Assembly (NCBI GenBank): GCA_009841145.1
Contig: VXMJ01000072.1
Span: 1 to 64,000, forward strand
Length of the DNA: 64,000 nucleotides
Direction: 5' to 3'
Source of the DNA: Caldilineaceae bacterium SB0661_bin_34
GTDB lineage: Bacteria > Chloroflexota > Anaerolineae > Caldilineales > Caldilineaceae
This document shows positions 37,365 through 45,527 of this stretch, in pieces (position 1 is the stretch's first letter; every line of letters begins with the position of its first letter). The notes under the pieces were generated by a model. The model was not told the origin of the DNA. It was given only the letters and a program-made list of their open reading frames with translations, and searched no databases. A program made the position numbers and the translations under genes.

Positions 37365-38288
37365 CTAGTATTCCTGGGTCGTGATGTACTTCATGTTGAT
37401 CAGGGTCAGGATCAACGTCAATACGAAAAGGATCACCCCGATGGCCGCCGCATAGCCCATCTTGTTGATGCGGAAGGCGTTCCAGAACATCCACATCCCG
37501 GGCACCATCGTCTTGTTGATGGGACCGCCCTGGGTCATGGCGAAGACCGCCGTGAATTCCTGGACTCCCCACATGATGGTTAGGACTGTCAGCAGCTTGA
37601 TTTGACCCGTGATCAAGGGAAACTCCACGGACCGCAGGATGCGCCAGTTGGTGGCACCATCGATGCGGGCGCTCTCGATGATCTCCTGGGGAATCACTTG
37701 GAGGCCGGCCAGCAGGATGAGGATGGCCACGCCGTCCACCCAGGGGAAATTGCGCAGCATCACGGCGTAGAGCGCCGTGTTGGGATTGGCCAGCCAGGCC
37801 CGCGTCCATTCCTCCAGGCCGATGGCGATCAGCAGCATGTTGAGGGGCCCGACCGTGGCGTCGTAGATGAATTTCCACAGCATCAACAGCACGATGCCGG
37901 GAATGATGACGGGTAGGATGGCCAGAAAGCGATAGAGGTATTTGAGACGCTGGCTGATCATCCGGTGCAGCAGGATGGCCACGAACAGCGACACGAATAC
38001 AGTGGAAAGGACGTACCAGAGGGACAGCTGGAGCATGTTGCCCATGGACTGCTGGAACACCTTGTCCTTGGTGAACAGCTTGACAAAGTTGCCCAGTCCG
38101 ACGAAGTCCGCGTCCAGACCCGGTGCCCAGTCGAACAGGGAGCGATAGAGCCCCAGGAACGCCGGATAGTACATGAACACCCCGAGCAGCACCATGGTGG
38201 GCACCAGCATCAGGTAGCCCGTGCGTCCCTTCCACACCTGCAGCAGCAGCGGGTCCCTGGAATTGCCTGGAGCAGGACGCGCAGTCAT
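37365..38288 (-). CDS. Carbohydrate ABC transporter permease (MalF/UgpA type)
   Basis: About six helices follow the N-terminal GYLMLVPTMVLLGVFMYYP. The EAA loop reads EIIESARIDGATNWRIL, and the end is LINMKYITTQEY. It forms the sugar channel with the MalG-type subunit. The ATG at 38288 is chosen; a TTG at 38321 is also in frame. A strong hairpin lies between it and the binding-protein gene. Confidence 0.9.
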   Translation of the reverse strand: MTARPAPGNSRDPLLLQVWKGRTGYLMLVPTMVLLGVFMYYPAFLGLYRSLFDWAPGLDADFVGLGNFVKLFTKDKVFQQSMGNMLQLSLWYVLSTVFVSLFVAILLHRMISQRLKYLYRFLAILPVIIPGIVLLMLWKFIYDATVGPLNMLLIAIGLEEWTRAWLANPNTALYAVMLRNFPWVDGVAILILLAGLQVIPQEIIESARIDGATNWRILRSVEFPLITGQIKLLTVLTIMWGVQEFTAVFAMTQGGPINKTMVPGMWMFWNAFRINKMGYAAAIGVILFVLTLILTLINMKYITTQEY

Positions 38289-38328
38289 GGGCCCGCGTTG
38301 TCGGGAACTGTCTGAAAGCAAGAATACG

Positions 38329-38355
38329 GGCCAGGCCGCAGAATGCGGCCTGGCC
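38329..38355 (-). terminator. Intercistronic hairpin after the sugar-binding-protein gene
   Basis: A perfect 12-bp stem (arm GGCCAGGCCGCA, loop GAA) lies ten bases after the binding-protein stop and before the permease start. It probably causes partial termination or stabilises the binding-protein mRNA. Confidence 0.65.
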
Positions 38356-38365
38356 TAGGGTCGGC

Positions 38366-39838
38366 TCAGCAGGTGAGGCCTTCCCGTTCGATAAACCTGT
38401 CGGCGTAGGAATCAAAGGCCTCGGAAATGGTCGCCACGGCGTCATCCTGAGACATCTGATCCAGCAGATAGGCGCGCCAGGCCTGACCGATTGGCTCAGC
38501 CGCCTCGGCATCCATCTTCACCTCTTCATAGATGAACATCTGGGTTTCGCCAATCTGGGTGGTCAACAGCTCGAAGGGTTCCTGGAACCTGGGATCGACG
38601 GGCACACCCTTTACATTGGGCATGGTGGTGCCGATTTCGGACTGGATCTGGTAGAGGTTGTCCGGAACCGAGATGAACTGCATCAGATCGACGGCATTGG
38701 CCAGGACTCCGTCCTTCTCGGCGCGGGTGGCGATGGCCATCTGGTCGCCGACCGGGCCGCCGATGGGCCAGGCGGGGGTGGGCGGCTCGGTCACGTACGC
38801 GGACGATTCCGCCGTCAGCAGGGGCGCGAAGAAGGTATCCCATTCGAAGTCGACCAGGGGATCCGTCAGCAGGCGGGGGAACGACCAGGTACCGTTCTCC
38901 ATGATCGGTTCGTGCTTGGTCAGGAACTTGGCATGGGAGTCGGTGGCCCGCACGGTCCAGTCCTCCGGACGGTAGGGCACGTTGAGCTTCCAGAGGCGCA
39001 GCCATTCCCGGTACTGTTCCGAATCCGGCTGGTAGATGCCGTTCTCGATCGCGCAGGCGACCTCCTCGTAGCTGGCGTTGTCCCGGTCCGGATTCACCTG
39101 CGGCTCCACGTCGCGGGCAAACACCATGCCGCCGAGCTGCAGGCGATACCAGTGGTCGGTGTCCGAGATGGATCCGGTCCAGCCGCCGTAGGCGCGGACG
39201 CCCTCGTCCAGGAAGGCCTGGCAGACCTCCAGGAACTCGGCGTAGTTGGATGGTCCGCTGAGGCCCAGTTCGTTGAACCAGTCTACGTTGTAGTAGAAGA
39301 ACGTGGTAATCAGGCCGAACACCATGTTGTAGTACCCGTCCCGCATCAGGATTTCCTTGGTGGGGATGGGGAAGAACTGGTCCACCCACGCGCTGCTGCC
39401 CGGTTCGCCCGACGGGATGTGGGGATTGGGCGCGTTCATGAAGGGCGTAAGTTCCTGCCACCAGTTCTTGTCCAGGTCGTCCTTGACATGCCAGTGGGCT
39501 TGGGGCGTGATGTGGGGAATCGTGCCGGCGTTCTGCTGGGCGATGGTCCATTCCCGGCCGCCCATGGCGGACGGAACCCGGATCCATTCCACGTTCGTGT
39601 TGGGAGCCACGTCCTGGTAGGCCTCCAGCACCTGCAGGATGTTGTCGTGCGGGATGGGATTGTCCTCGCTGCGTTCCTGTGACTGGGTCGGTGTCCATCC
39701 GCCCCAATTGGCCACGAGTTCCGCGACCTCGGCGGCACCTGCGCCTTCAGGGGACGGTGCCACGGCACAGGCGGCGATGGCACCGGTGACCGTAGCCATG
39801 CCTGCTACCTGCAAAAACCTGCGACGGGATACCTTCAT
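38366..39838 (-). CDS. Extracellular solute-binding lipoprotein, family 1, Tat-type
   Basis: The N-terminus carries a twin-arginine motif (SRRRFLQVAG) and a lipobox ending at Cys24 (AIAAC). The 490-residue protein is a family 1 (maltose/multiple-sugar type) binding protein that delivers ligand to the MalF/MalG-type permeases. The exact ligand cannot be read. It is divergent from the XRE regulator across a 164-base region, so that regulator is the likely controller. Confidence 0.88.
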   Translation of the reverse strand: MKVSRRRFLQVAGMATVTGAIAACAVAPSPEGAGAAEVAELVANWGGWTPTQSQERSEDNPIPHDNILQVLEAYQDVAPNTNVEWIRVPSAMGGREWTIAQQNAGTIPHITPQAHWHVKDDLDKNWWQELTPFMNAPNPHIPSGEPGSSAWVDQFFPIPTKEILMRDGYYNMVFGLITTFFYYNVDWFNELGLSGPSNYAEFLEVCQAFLDEGVRAYGGWTGSISDTDHWYRLQLGGMVFARDVEPQVNPDRDNASYEEVACAIENGIYQPDSEQYREWLRLWKLNVPYRPEDWTVRATDSHAKFLTKHEPIMENGTWSFPRLLTDPLVDFEWDTFFAPLLTAESSAYVTEPPTPAWPIGGPVGDQMAIATRAEKDGVLANAVDLMQFISVPDNLYQIQSEIGTTMPNVKGVPVDPRFQEPFELLTTQIGETQMFIYEEVKMDAEAAEPIGQAWRAYLLDQMSQDDAVATISEAFDSYADRFIEREGLTC

Positions 39839-39964
39839 GTTGTTCGTACCTACTGGCTGATGGGGTTGCACAACCTCGTTGGACGCGAGGTTTCCTGACT
39901 CCAGCATGGTGGGCACCGTGTCGGAAGATGCCGAGGCGGCGCGGCATTGTTCGGTTGTGAAATC

Positions 39965-40003
39965 TTGCAACACAACACGAAAGTGTGTACTATGTAGTAC
40001 ACA
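39965..40003 (+). promoter_or_regulatory. Promoter and palindromic operator of the XRE regulator
   Basis: TTGCAA (39965-39970) and TACTAT (39988-39993) are spaced by 17 bases. A perfect palindrome TGTGTACTA-TG-TAGTACACA (39984-40003) covers the -10 box and reaches the A of the ATG at 40003. Transcription would start about at the start codon and no ribosome site precedes it, so the mRNA is probably leaderless. The palindrome is the likely operator for the encoded regulator. Confidence 0.65.
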
Positions 40004-40353
40004 TGACACTAGGAAGCTACCTTCGGAACGTAAGAGAACGGCACCGGGAGCGGGATCGGACCTACTCCTTGCGTCAGGTGGCCCTGCGTATTGGGGTGGA
40101 ACCCGCCTATCTAAGCAAGATCGAACGGGATGTCGTGCCTCCACCCTCGGAAGGCACCATCCGGCGGTTGGCCCGCGACTTGGAAGAGGATCCCGATCTG
40201 CTGCTGGCCATGGCCGGCAAGGTGTCCGGTGACCTCCAGGCCATCATCCTGCAGCGGCCCCAACTCTTTGCGGACCTGTTGCGCCAGCTGAAGGATGCAC
40301 CCGACCACGCGATATTGACCGTCGTGCGCGAAGTGCGCGATGGGGATTGGTGA
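40003..40353 (+). CDS. XRE-family transcriptional regulator
   Basis: The 116-residue protein has an N-terminal helix-turn-helix (about residues 5-65, with SLRQVALRIGVEPAYLSKIE) and a short helical C-terminal part. It probably represses its own gene through the palindrome over its start codon and may control the divergent sugar operon. The following gene (40391) is read the same way after 37 bases. Confidence 0.85.
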   Translation: MTLGSYLRNVRERHRERDRTYSLRQVALRIGVEPAYLSKIERDVVPPPSEGTIRRLARDLEEDPDLLLAMAGKVSGDLQAIILQRPQLFADLLRQLKDAPDHAILTVVREVRDGDW

Positions 40354-40390
40354 TTCGAAACCGTACGGTTCAGGAAAGGAGAAAAACCAC

Positions 40391-41374
40391 ATGATTGTCC
40401 TGCAAGACGACCGCCTTGAGTTCCGGTTTCCGGAGGTGCACGCGAAGGCCCGGTGTTCGATCAGCTTCATGCGTACGCTGCGCCTGCCCGACGACAACCG
40501 GAGTTATCCGCTGCCGCCCGGCTTGGGACACTTCCCGCTTCATCATGTCGATGACTTTGGTGCCACGGTGCCGTCGGCCTGGATGCAGCACGGCGGCGTG
40601 TTCCTGCCCATGTACCAGGCCGAAGCAATGTGGATCAATTTCAGCTGCCACTATCCCATGGCCCTGAAGATCGCGGCCGGCAAGGTGTGTGCCTTGACAG
40701 GCGAGACCTGGGCACCGGAACTGGTACCTGAACCACAGAACTATCTGGTGGTACCGGATCAACCCTGGTTGGACGGGTTCTGCGTCGGCCAGGACCTGAT
40801 CCGCCAGTTTGTGGCGATGCCCCTGGGCGAAGGCTACTCCGCTGAGGAGCAGTTGACCGGAGAGGCGCGGTACGGCGGTCTGCAGATCCTGGCCTACCCC
40901 ATGAAGGCGGATGTTTATAAGGCCCGGTTTGAACAACCCAAACTGCAACGGCTGTATTCACCAATGATGGCGGAGGCTGCATATGCGCCTCCCGAAATGG
41001 GATTGGCACCGGGCGGCCTTATGCGGCAGGAGGTCTACGAGGACAACCACGGTTTTGAAGCATGGGATACATCCGTCAGTTCCCGCTGCTTCGTGCACAT
41101 CCTGAACAGTGTCCAGTACCGGACTGTGACGGGGAACTACCCGCCTTCGGCACCTCCCTCCGCCGCGGACTATGCCGAGGCCGGCCTGCCCTGGTTCGAG
41201 TACTACGCCAGTGACTTGGCGGCCCTGTCTGGGGCGGCCAGCTTGGCGGGCCTTGACAGTATCGCGGCCAAGAAGATCAAGAAGGGGGAGGGCGAATGGG
41301 AAGACAACGAAGCAATTCAATCCGACCGGATAGTCAAGCTGTCGAATGGTCAGGTGCGCGAAGGGACGTTCTGA
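40391..41374 (+). CDS. Conserved protein of unknown function partnered with XRE regulator
   Basis: The 327-residue soluble protein has strongly patterned segments (LRLPDDNRSYPLPPGLG, FPLHHVDDF, GGVFLPMYQAEAMWI, DQPWLDGFCVGQD, RQFVAMPLGEGYSAEEQL). These match a widespread uncharacterised bacterial family as I recall it. I can assign no enzyme class. An AAAGGAG site lies about ten bases before the ATG at 40391. It probably forms a two-gene unit with the XRE gene. Confidence 0.7.
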   Translation: MIVLQDDRLEFRFPEVHAKARCSISFMRTLRLPDDNRSYPLPPGLGHFPLHHVDDFGATVPSAWMQHGGVFLPMYQAEAMWINFSCHYPMALKIAAGKVCALTGETWAPELVPEPQNYLVVPDQPWLDGFCVGQDLIRQFVAMPLGEGYSAEEQLTGEARYGGLQILAYPMKADVYKARFEQPKLQRLYSPMMAEAAYAPPEMGLAPGGLMRQEVYEDNHGFEAWDTSVSSRCFVHILNSVQYRTVTGNYPPSAPPSAADYAEAGLPWFEYYASDLAALSGAASLAGLDSIAAKKIKKGEGEWEDNEAIQSDRIVKLSNGQVREGTF

Positions 41375-41502
41375 GGATTTGGTTCACAAGCGTGAGAGAC
41401 AAGGGTTCATATATTGGAACTCCGCCGAAAAACCGTCTCGTAAATCAAGCCTCAACATGGCATGGATGACGACTGAACGGTTACCGGGAAACCACTGAGC
41501 AT

Positions 41503-42230
41503 ATGCCTCAATTTGACGAGGCCCTGACCCTTGTCCGCGACCGTATCACCGGTTTGTTTGGTATGGGCTGCTCCTTTGAACGCCTGATGCAAGTCGCCCT
41601 GATCAGGGCGACTTGCATCGAGCGCGTGCGGCTGCGGCGTGAATGGCCGGACCGTGACGGACCGGATACCGGCATTGCTTTGATGGCCGAAGAGCGGGAA
41701 GGGAATCCCTGTGCCATTCAGTGCAAGTTCTTTGAGCCCCACCGGCCCATCCTAAACGGGCCATTGACTCGTTTCGGGCGAGGTCAGTGCCAACTCAGCA
41801 CATCTCGCGCCTGAGCATCAACACGGATGGGGCCATCCAGCACAAGGCCTTGGGCACTCTGCAGGCTTCGCCCAAGCCGGATACCGCGGAACTGAACGGC
41901 TGGGACATGGACTGGCTGCGCTATGTGGACAACCCGGAAAACTTGGGGTTTCGCACACGCGGACCCTACACATCCCCTGCCAGCAGGAAGCCGTGGACAA
42001 GGTGTGTGAGGGTTTTGTCACCAGTAAACCGGGGCCAGCTGATCCTGCCTTGTGGCGCGGGCAAGACCAGCGGCATCGGCAACCATCCCAACGCTTGGTT
42101 CGCAGACAATCCGGTACTGGGGACTGCATTTGGCGCGCTTAGTCACTGTTTCCGTGGAGTCGGCGTGCATCATCTGCAACCAGTCAGTTGCACTGACATT
42201 GGTTTCCGTATGGCAAATCCGGCTCCCTGA
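41503..42230 (+). pseudogene. Remnant of a Type ISP-like restriction helicase gene
   Basis: The first frame (from 41503) has an Mrr-like nuclease core, EWPDRDGPDTGIALMAEE and CAIQCKFFEP, which stops at 41814. A second frame holds DWLRYVDNPENLGF, then a third LHIPCQQEAVDKVCEGFVTS. After another shift comes RGQLILPCGAGKTSGIG, a helicase Walker A. The order (nuclease, linker, Q-motif, Walker A) matches DEAD-helicase restriction enzymes of the LlaGI/Type ISP kind. Several frameshifts and the loss of everything downstream mark it as dead. Confidence 0.65.
41586..41619. repeat. Perfect 34-bp palindrome inside the restriction-gene remnant
   Basis: The 17-nt arm GATGCAAGTCGCCCTGA is followed immediately by its exact reverse complement with no spacer. 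It lies between the SFERLMQ segment and the nuclease-core segment of the remnant and preserves the local reading frame. It may be a small insertion or a recombination scar. Confidence 0.8.
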
Positions 42231-42500
42231 TGGTGGTCCGGAGAATCGGGCAGTATGTGCATGGCAGAAGCAGGACCATCACTTCGAGTAGTGTCCGCTC
42301 CTTCTGCGTGTGTGTTCAAGGGCATTGCTCACAGGAGCCCAACCTCTCTCCACGTCTGTGGTGGACGGTGCTCGTAACATTGGTGCTAAGTGGTCCAACA
42401 AGGGAGACGACATTCTGTGCCGTGTTACTGTGCACGCAATGTGTTTGGCTTCCGACCTGCCTGATTGAAAAATTGTACAAAGTACTCCAAATAAATATCC

Positions 42501-43604
42501 ATGAAAATCTTTGTCAAATTGATCCACCTGTTGATTCCGGTTCTGTTGGTGTGGAATCTGGTTGCCTGTGAGATGGTTGTTCCTCCGCCGCCATCCCCGC
42601 CGCAACCTTGCACGGATCGTGAAACGGCCCTTGACTTTGGCTTCTACGCCTATTTTGAACCTGTGAGCTACAGTGCCGATGACAATCCTGCGGTGCCTGA
42701 CTTCAATACCCACCTGGGCTATGAAGCGGATCTCTTATCGGCCCTGGAAGCAATGGAGTACACAGGCCTGTCCTTTGCCCGAAGCGGGATCGCGGCTTGG
42801 GATCGAATCTGGTTGCTGTCTGCCCAACCGCAGTTCGATATGGTCGGAGGCGGTATCACCATTCTTGACTCCCGTACCTACAACGCCAGCAGCGAACGCG
42901 TGGTGGCCTTTACCTCCGGGCATATCGCGTTTCGACAGTCGCTCTTGGTGCGGGTGGCGGACGCTGACCGTCTGGCAAGCCACGATCTCTTGACAAGCGA
43001 CGTGCGCGTGGGTGTGCTGGCGGGAACGACGGGCGAGGCTCGGTTGCTGCAACTGACGGGCCTGGCCGATGACGCGGGGATGCTGCGCGCAGGCACGCGT
43101 ATCGACACTCCACAGGGGTCAGTGGTGTCGGACGGGAGCGCGGATTACGCTGTCACAGCTGCCGGTGCCTCGCCTGCCCTAAAGGGGCGCATGCACCTAT
43201 ATCCTCCGCGCGATGACATGCCCCAGGTCGTCTATTTGGGAGACGACCTGGGCGAGGAGGTGAATATTGCCGAAGCGTTGCGTCTGGGACAAGTCGATGC
43301 CGTGGCCCGAGGAGAGATTGGCAACCGCGATGCGGTCCACGCACTGGGGCCTGACTTCACGGTCACCGGACTCGACAGTGAAGTTGAATTCGGCGGCTTT
43401 ACGTTGCCGGTGGAAAATGCAAGCTTGATTGCCTGCATCAACGAAAAGATTGATTGGCTGACTGACAACCGAAACATCGGCTATGCGGAGTGGCGGGCCG
43501 ATCCGGGAGTATTCCGTCAACGGGCCGATCAGTGGAATGCACAATGGCCCAAAGAAGAATGGCACTGTTTCAGTTTCGTTGATAACAGGTACTGCTGGCA
43601 GTAG
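42501..43604 (+). CDS. Family 3-like solute-binding lipoprotein
   Basis: A signal peptide with lipobox LVAC (Cys23) and a Pro-rich linker precede a periplasmic-binding fold resembling the amino-acid-binding SBP_bac_3 family: LDFGFYAYFEP, a first lobe with DMVGGGITIL, a second lobe with VRVGVLAGTTGE, and a return with DAVARGEIGN. The ligand is unknown. No permease or ATPase gene is nearby, so it is an orphan binding protein. Its 3-prime end contains one copy of the dispersed repeat. Confidence 0.75.
   Translation: MKIFVKLIHLLIPVLLVWNLVACEMVVPPPPSPPQPCTDRETALDFGFYAYFEPVSYSADDNPAVPDFNTHLGYEADLLSALEAMEYTGLSFARSGIAAWDRIWLLSAQPQFDMVGGGITILDSRTYNASSERVVAFTSGHIAFRQSLLVRVADADRLASHDLLTSDVRVGVLAGTTGEARLLQLTGLADDAGMLRAGTRIDTPQGSVVSDGSADYAVTAAGASPALKGRMHLYPPRDDMPQVVYLGDDLGEEVNIAEALRLGQVDAVARGEIGNRDAVHALGPDFTVTGLDSEVEFGGFTLPVENASLIACINEKIDWLTDNRNIGYAEWRADPGVFRQRADQWNAQWPKEEWHCFSFVDNRYCWQ
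43567..43583 (+). repeat. Dispersed repeat, copy 3
   Basis: GTTTCAGTTTCGTTGAT near the end of the binding-protein gene. It encodes FSFVD in the product. It forms an inverted pair with 43701-43717; similarity extends past the stop codon through GGCA-TAGAC-GGTCA-like bases. Confidence 0.6.
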
Positions 43605-43682
43605 ACAGGTCAGTTACCCGTTCCATCGCGTCCGACGCCGACTGTAGTCGACGGTATGTCAGCACGGTGTGACCATGACCGT

Positions 43683-43916
43683 CTATTGCCCTGGGCCGTA
43701 ATCAACGAAACTGAAACATTGCCGCCCGAGTAGTCCTCCAACAGCCGCGGCGGGGATGTTGCAGTTCCTGAACAGGTGGTTGGTATCGCGGTTCGGCGAT
43801 GGCAGCCATGGGCATCGAGTGTCCCGGAGCAACCGGCCTTGCTGAGGCGTCTTGCCTGTTGTCCTTGGTGCCGACTCGCGTGCAGAACCCAACCAGAATG
43901 CGGCCCGGTAACACAC
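43683..43916 (-). other. Possible decayed gene end, minus strand
   Basis: This 77-codon open frame ends with CFSFVDYGPGQ, like the end of the plus-strand binding protein. The rest does not resemble a binding protein. It may be an inverted partial duplication or chance. It lies in the 367-base gap before glpK, where nothing else is recognised. Confidence 0.3.
43701..43717 (-). repeat. Dispersed repeat, copy 4
   Basis: An exact reverse complement of copy 3, 117 bases downstream. It ends a minus-strand open frame (43683-43916) with QCFSFVDYGPGQ, comparable to HCFSFVDNRYCWQ at the end of the plus-strand binding protein. Confidence 0.6.
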
Positions 43917-43971
43917 CTATTCGGGCTGTGACCGCAATCAGTTCCGGGAACTGGTCCGTAGGGGTTCCGAT

Positions 43972-45477
43972 TCAGGCCACCCAGTTCAGGGTCCTGTCCA
44001 CCGCCTTGAGCCAGTTGGCATGCAGTGCGTCGCGCTCCTCGACGCCAAGGGTGGGCTCCCAAACCCGGTCCACCCGGAATCCGGTCCGGATTGTCTCCTC
44101 GGATTCCCAGTAGCCGATGGCCAGACCGGCGGCATAGGCCGCGCCCAGGCTGGTGGTTTCCGTGATCACGGGCCGGACTACGGGAATGCCCAGAATGTCG
44201 GCCTGCAACTGCATCAGGAAGTCGTTGGCCGTGGCGCCGCCGTCCACGTTGAGGCGTGGCATGGCAATGCCGCCTTCCTCGATCATCACGTTGAGCACGT
44301 CCCGCGACTGGAAGCAAATGGCTTCCAACGCGGCCCGCACCACGTGCGCCTTGGTTACATAACGGGTCAAGCCGGCCAGCACACCGCGGGCATCGCTGCG
44401 CCACCAGGGGGAAAAGAGGCCGCTGAAGGCCGGCACCAGGTAGCAGCCCCCGTTGTCGGGCACGCTGGAGGCCAGTTCCTCGGTGTCGGCGGCATCATCA
44501 ATCATCTGCATCTCGTCGCGGAGCCACTGCACCGTGGCGCCGCCCATGGCCACCGACCCTTCCAGCGCATAGATGGCCGGCCGGTTGTCGAACCGGTAGG
44601 CCACCGTGGAAATCAAACCCTTGGTACTCCGCCGGATTTCCTGCCCCGTGTTGAGCAGGAGGAAGCAGCCGGTGCCGTAGGTGTTCTTGGCCTCTCCCGG
44701 TGCCAGACAGGCCTGGCCAACGGTGGCGGCCTGTTGGTCGCCCAGAATGCCGCAGATGGGGACCTGGGCGCCGAGCGGCCCATCGGCCGCGGTTGCACCT
44801 AGGGCATCGGTGCTGCTACTGGGTGCGATCATCGGGAGAATGGCGGCCGGAATGTCCAGGGCTGCGAGCAGGTTTTCATCCCAGTCCAGTGTCTCCAGGT
44901 TCATGCACATGGTGCGGCTGGCATTGGTCACGTCCGTGACGTGTCGGCGGTCGGCGCTGAGCTGGAGCAACAGCCAGGTGTCGATTGTTCCGAAACAGAG
45001 GTCCCCGCGTCGGGCCCTGGCCATGCCGTTGTCGATGTGGTCCAGGATCCAGCGGATTTTGGACGAGGCGAAGTAGGGGGAGATAGGCAGGCCGCTGCGA
45101 TGGGCTATTTCCGGTTCCAATCCGTCCGCCAGCCATTGGTTGCACAGTCGGTCGGTACGTGTGTCCTGCCAGACCAGAGCGTTGTGGACCGGACGTCCCG
45201 TCGCGCGTTCCCAGATGACAGTGGTCTCCCGCTGGTTGGTGATGCCCAAAGCCCCGATGTCGTTGCCGGTCAGTCCGACGGAGGACAGGGCCGTGCGTAT
45301 CACCTCGGCGCAGTTGGCCCAGATTTCCAGAGGGTCGTGTTCGACCCATCCCTGCTGCGGGAAGATTTGACGGTGTTCCTTTTGGGCCTGTGCCACCACC
45401 TTGGCTTCGTGGTTGAACACCATGAAGCGCACACTGGTGGTGCCGGCGTCCAAGGCACCGATGTAACGTGTCGACAT
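43972..45477 (-). CDS. glpK: Glycerol kinase
   Basis: The enzyme phosphorylates glycerol to glycerol-3-phosphate in the cytoplasm. It has the FGGY-kinase start GALDAGTTSVRFMVF, the motif TNQRETTVIWERATGRPVHNALVWQDTRT and the C-terminal signature GGATANDFLMQLQADIL. The length of 501 residues is normal. It lies 50 bases after glpF on the same strand, giving uptake plus trapping of glycerol; its product feeds GlpD and PlsY. Confidence 0.96.
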   Translation of the reverse strand: MSTRYIGALDAGTTSVRFMVFNHEAKVVAQAQKEHRQIFPQQGWVEHDPLEIWANCAEVIRTALSSVGLTGNDIGALGITNQRETTVIWERATGRPVHNALVWQDTRTDRLCNQWLADGLEPEIAHRSGLPISPYFASSKIRWILDHIDNGMARARRGDLCFGTIDTWLLLQLSADRRHVTDVTNASRTMCMNLETLDWDENLLAALDIPAAILPMIAPSSSTDALGATAADGPLGAQVPICGILGDQQAATVGQACLAPGEAKNTYGTGCFLLLNTGQEIRRSTKGLISTVAYRFDNRPAIYALEGSVAMGGATVQWLRDEMQMIDDAADTEELASSVPDNGGCYLVPAFSGLFSPWWRSDARGVLAGLTRYVTKAHVVRAALEAICFQSRDVLNVMIEEGGIAMPRLNVDGGATANDFLMQLQADILGIPVVRPVITETTSLGAAYAAGLAIGYWESEETIRTGFRVDRVWEPTLGVEERDALHANWLKAVDRTLNWVA

Positions 45478-45527
45478 GGGGCTTGCGGAGAAAAGGGGGA
45501 CGGAAGTTGCTCGGGAGTGCCTGCCGA

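Noticed and set aside
18213-42490. Shared TTGTACAAAGT strings at 18216 and 42473 as an operator
   Set aside because: The string is short, half palindromic, and the flanks do not match.
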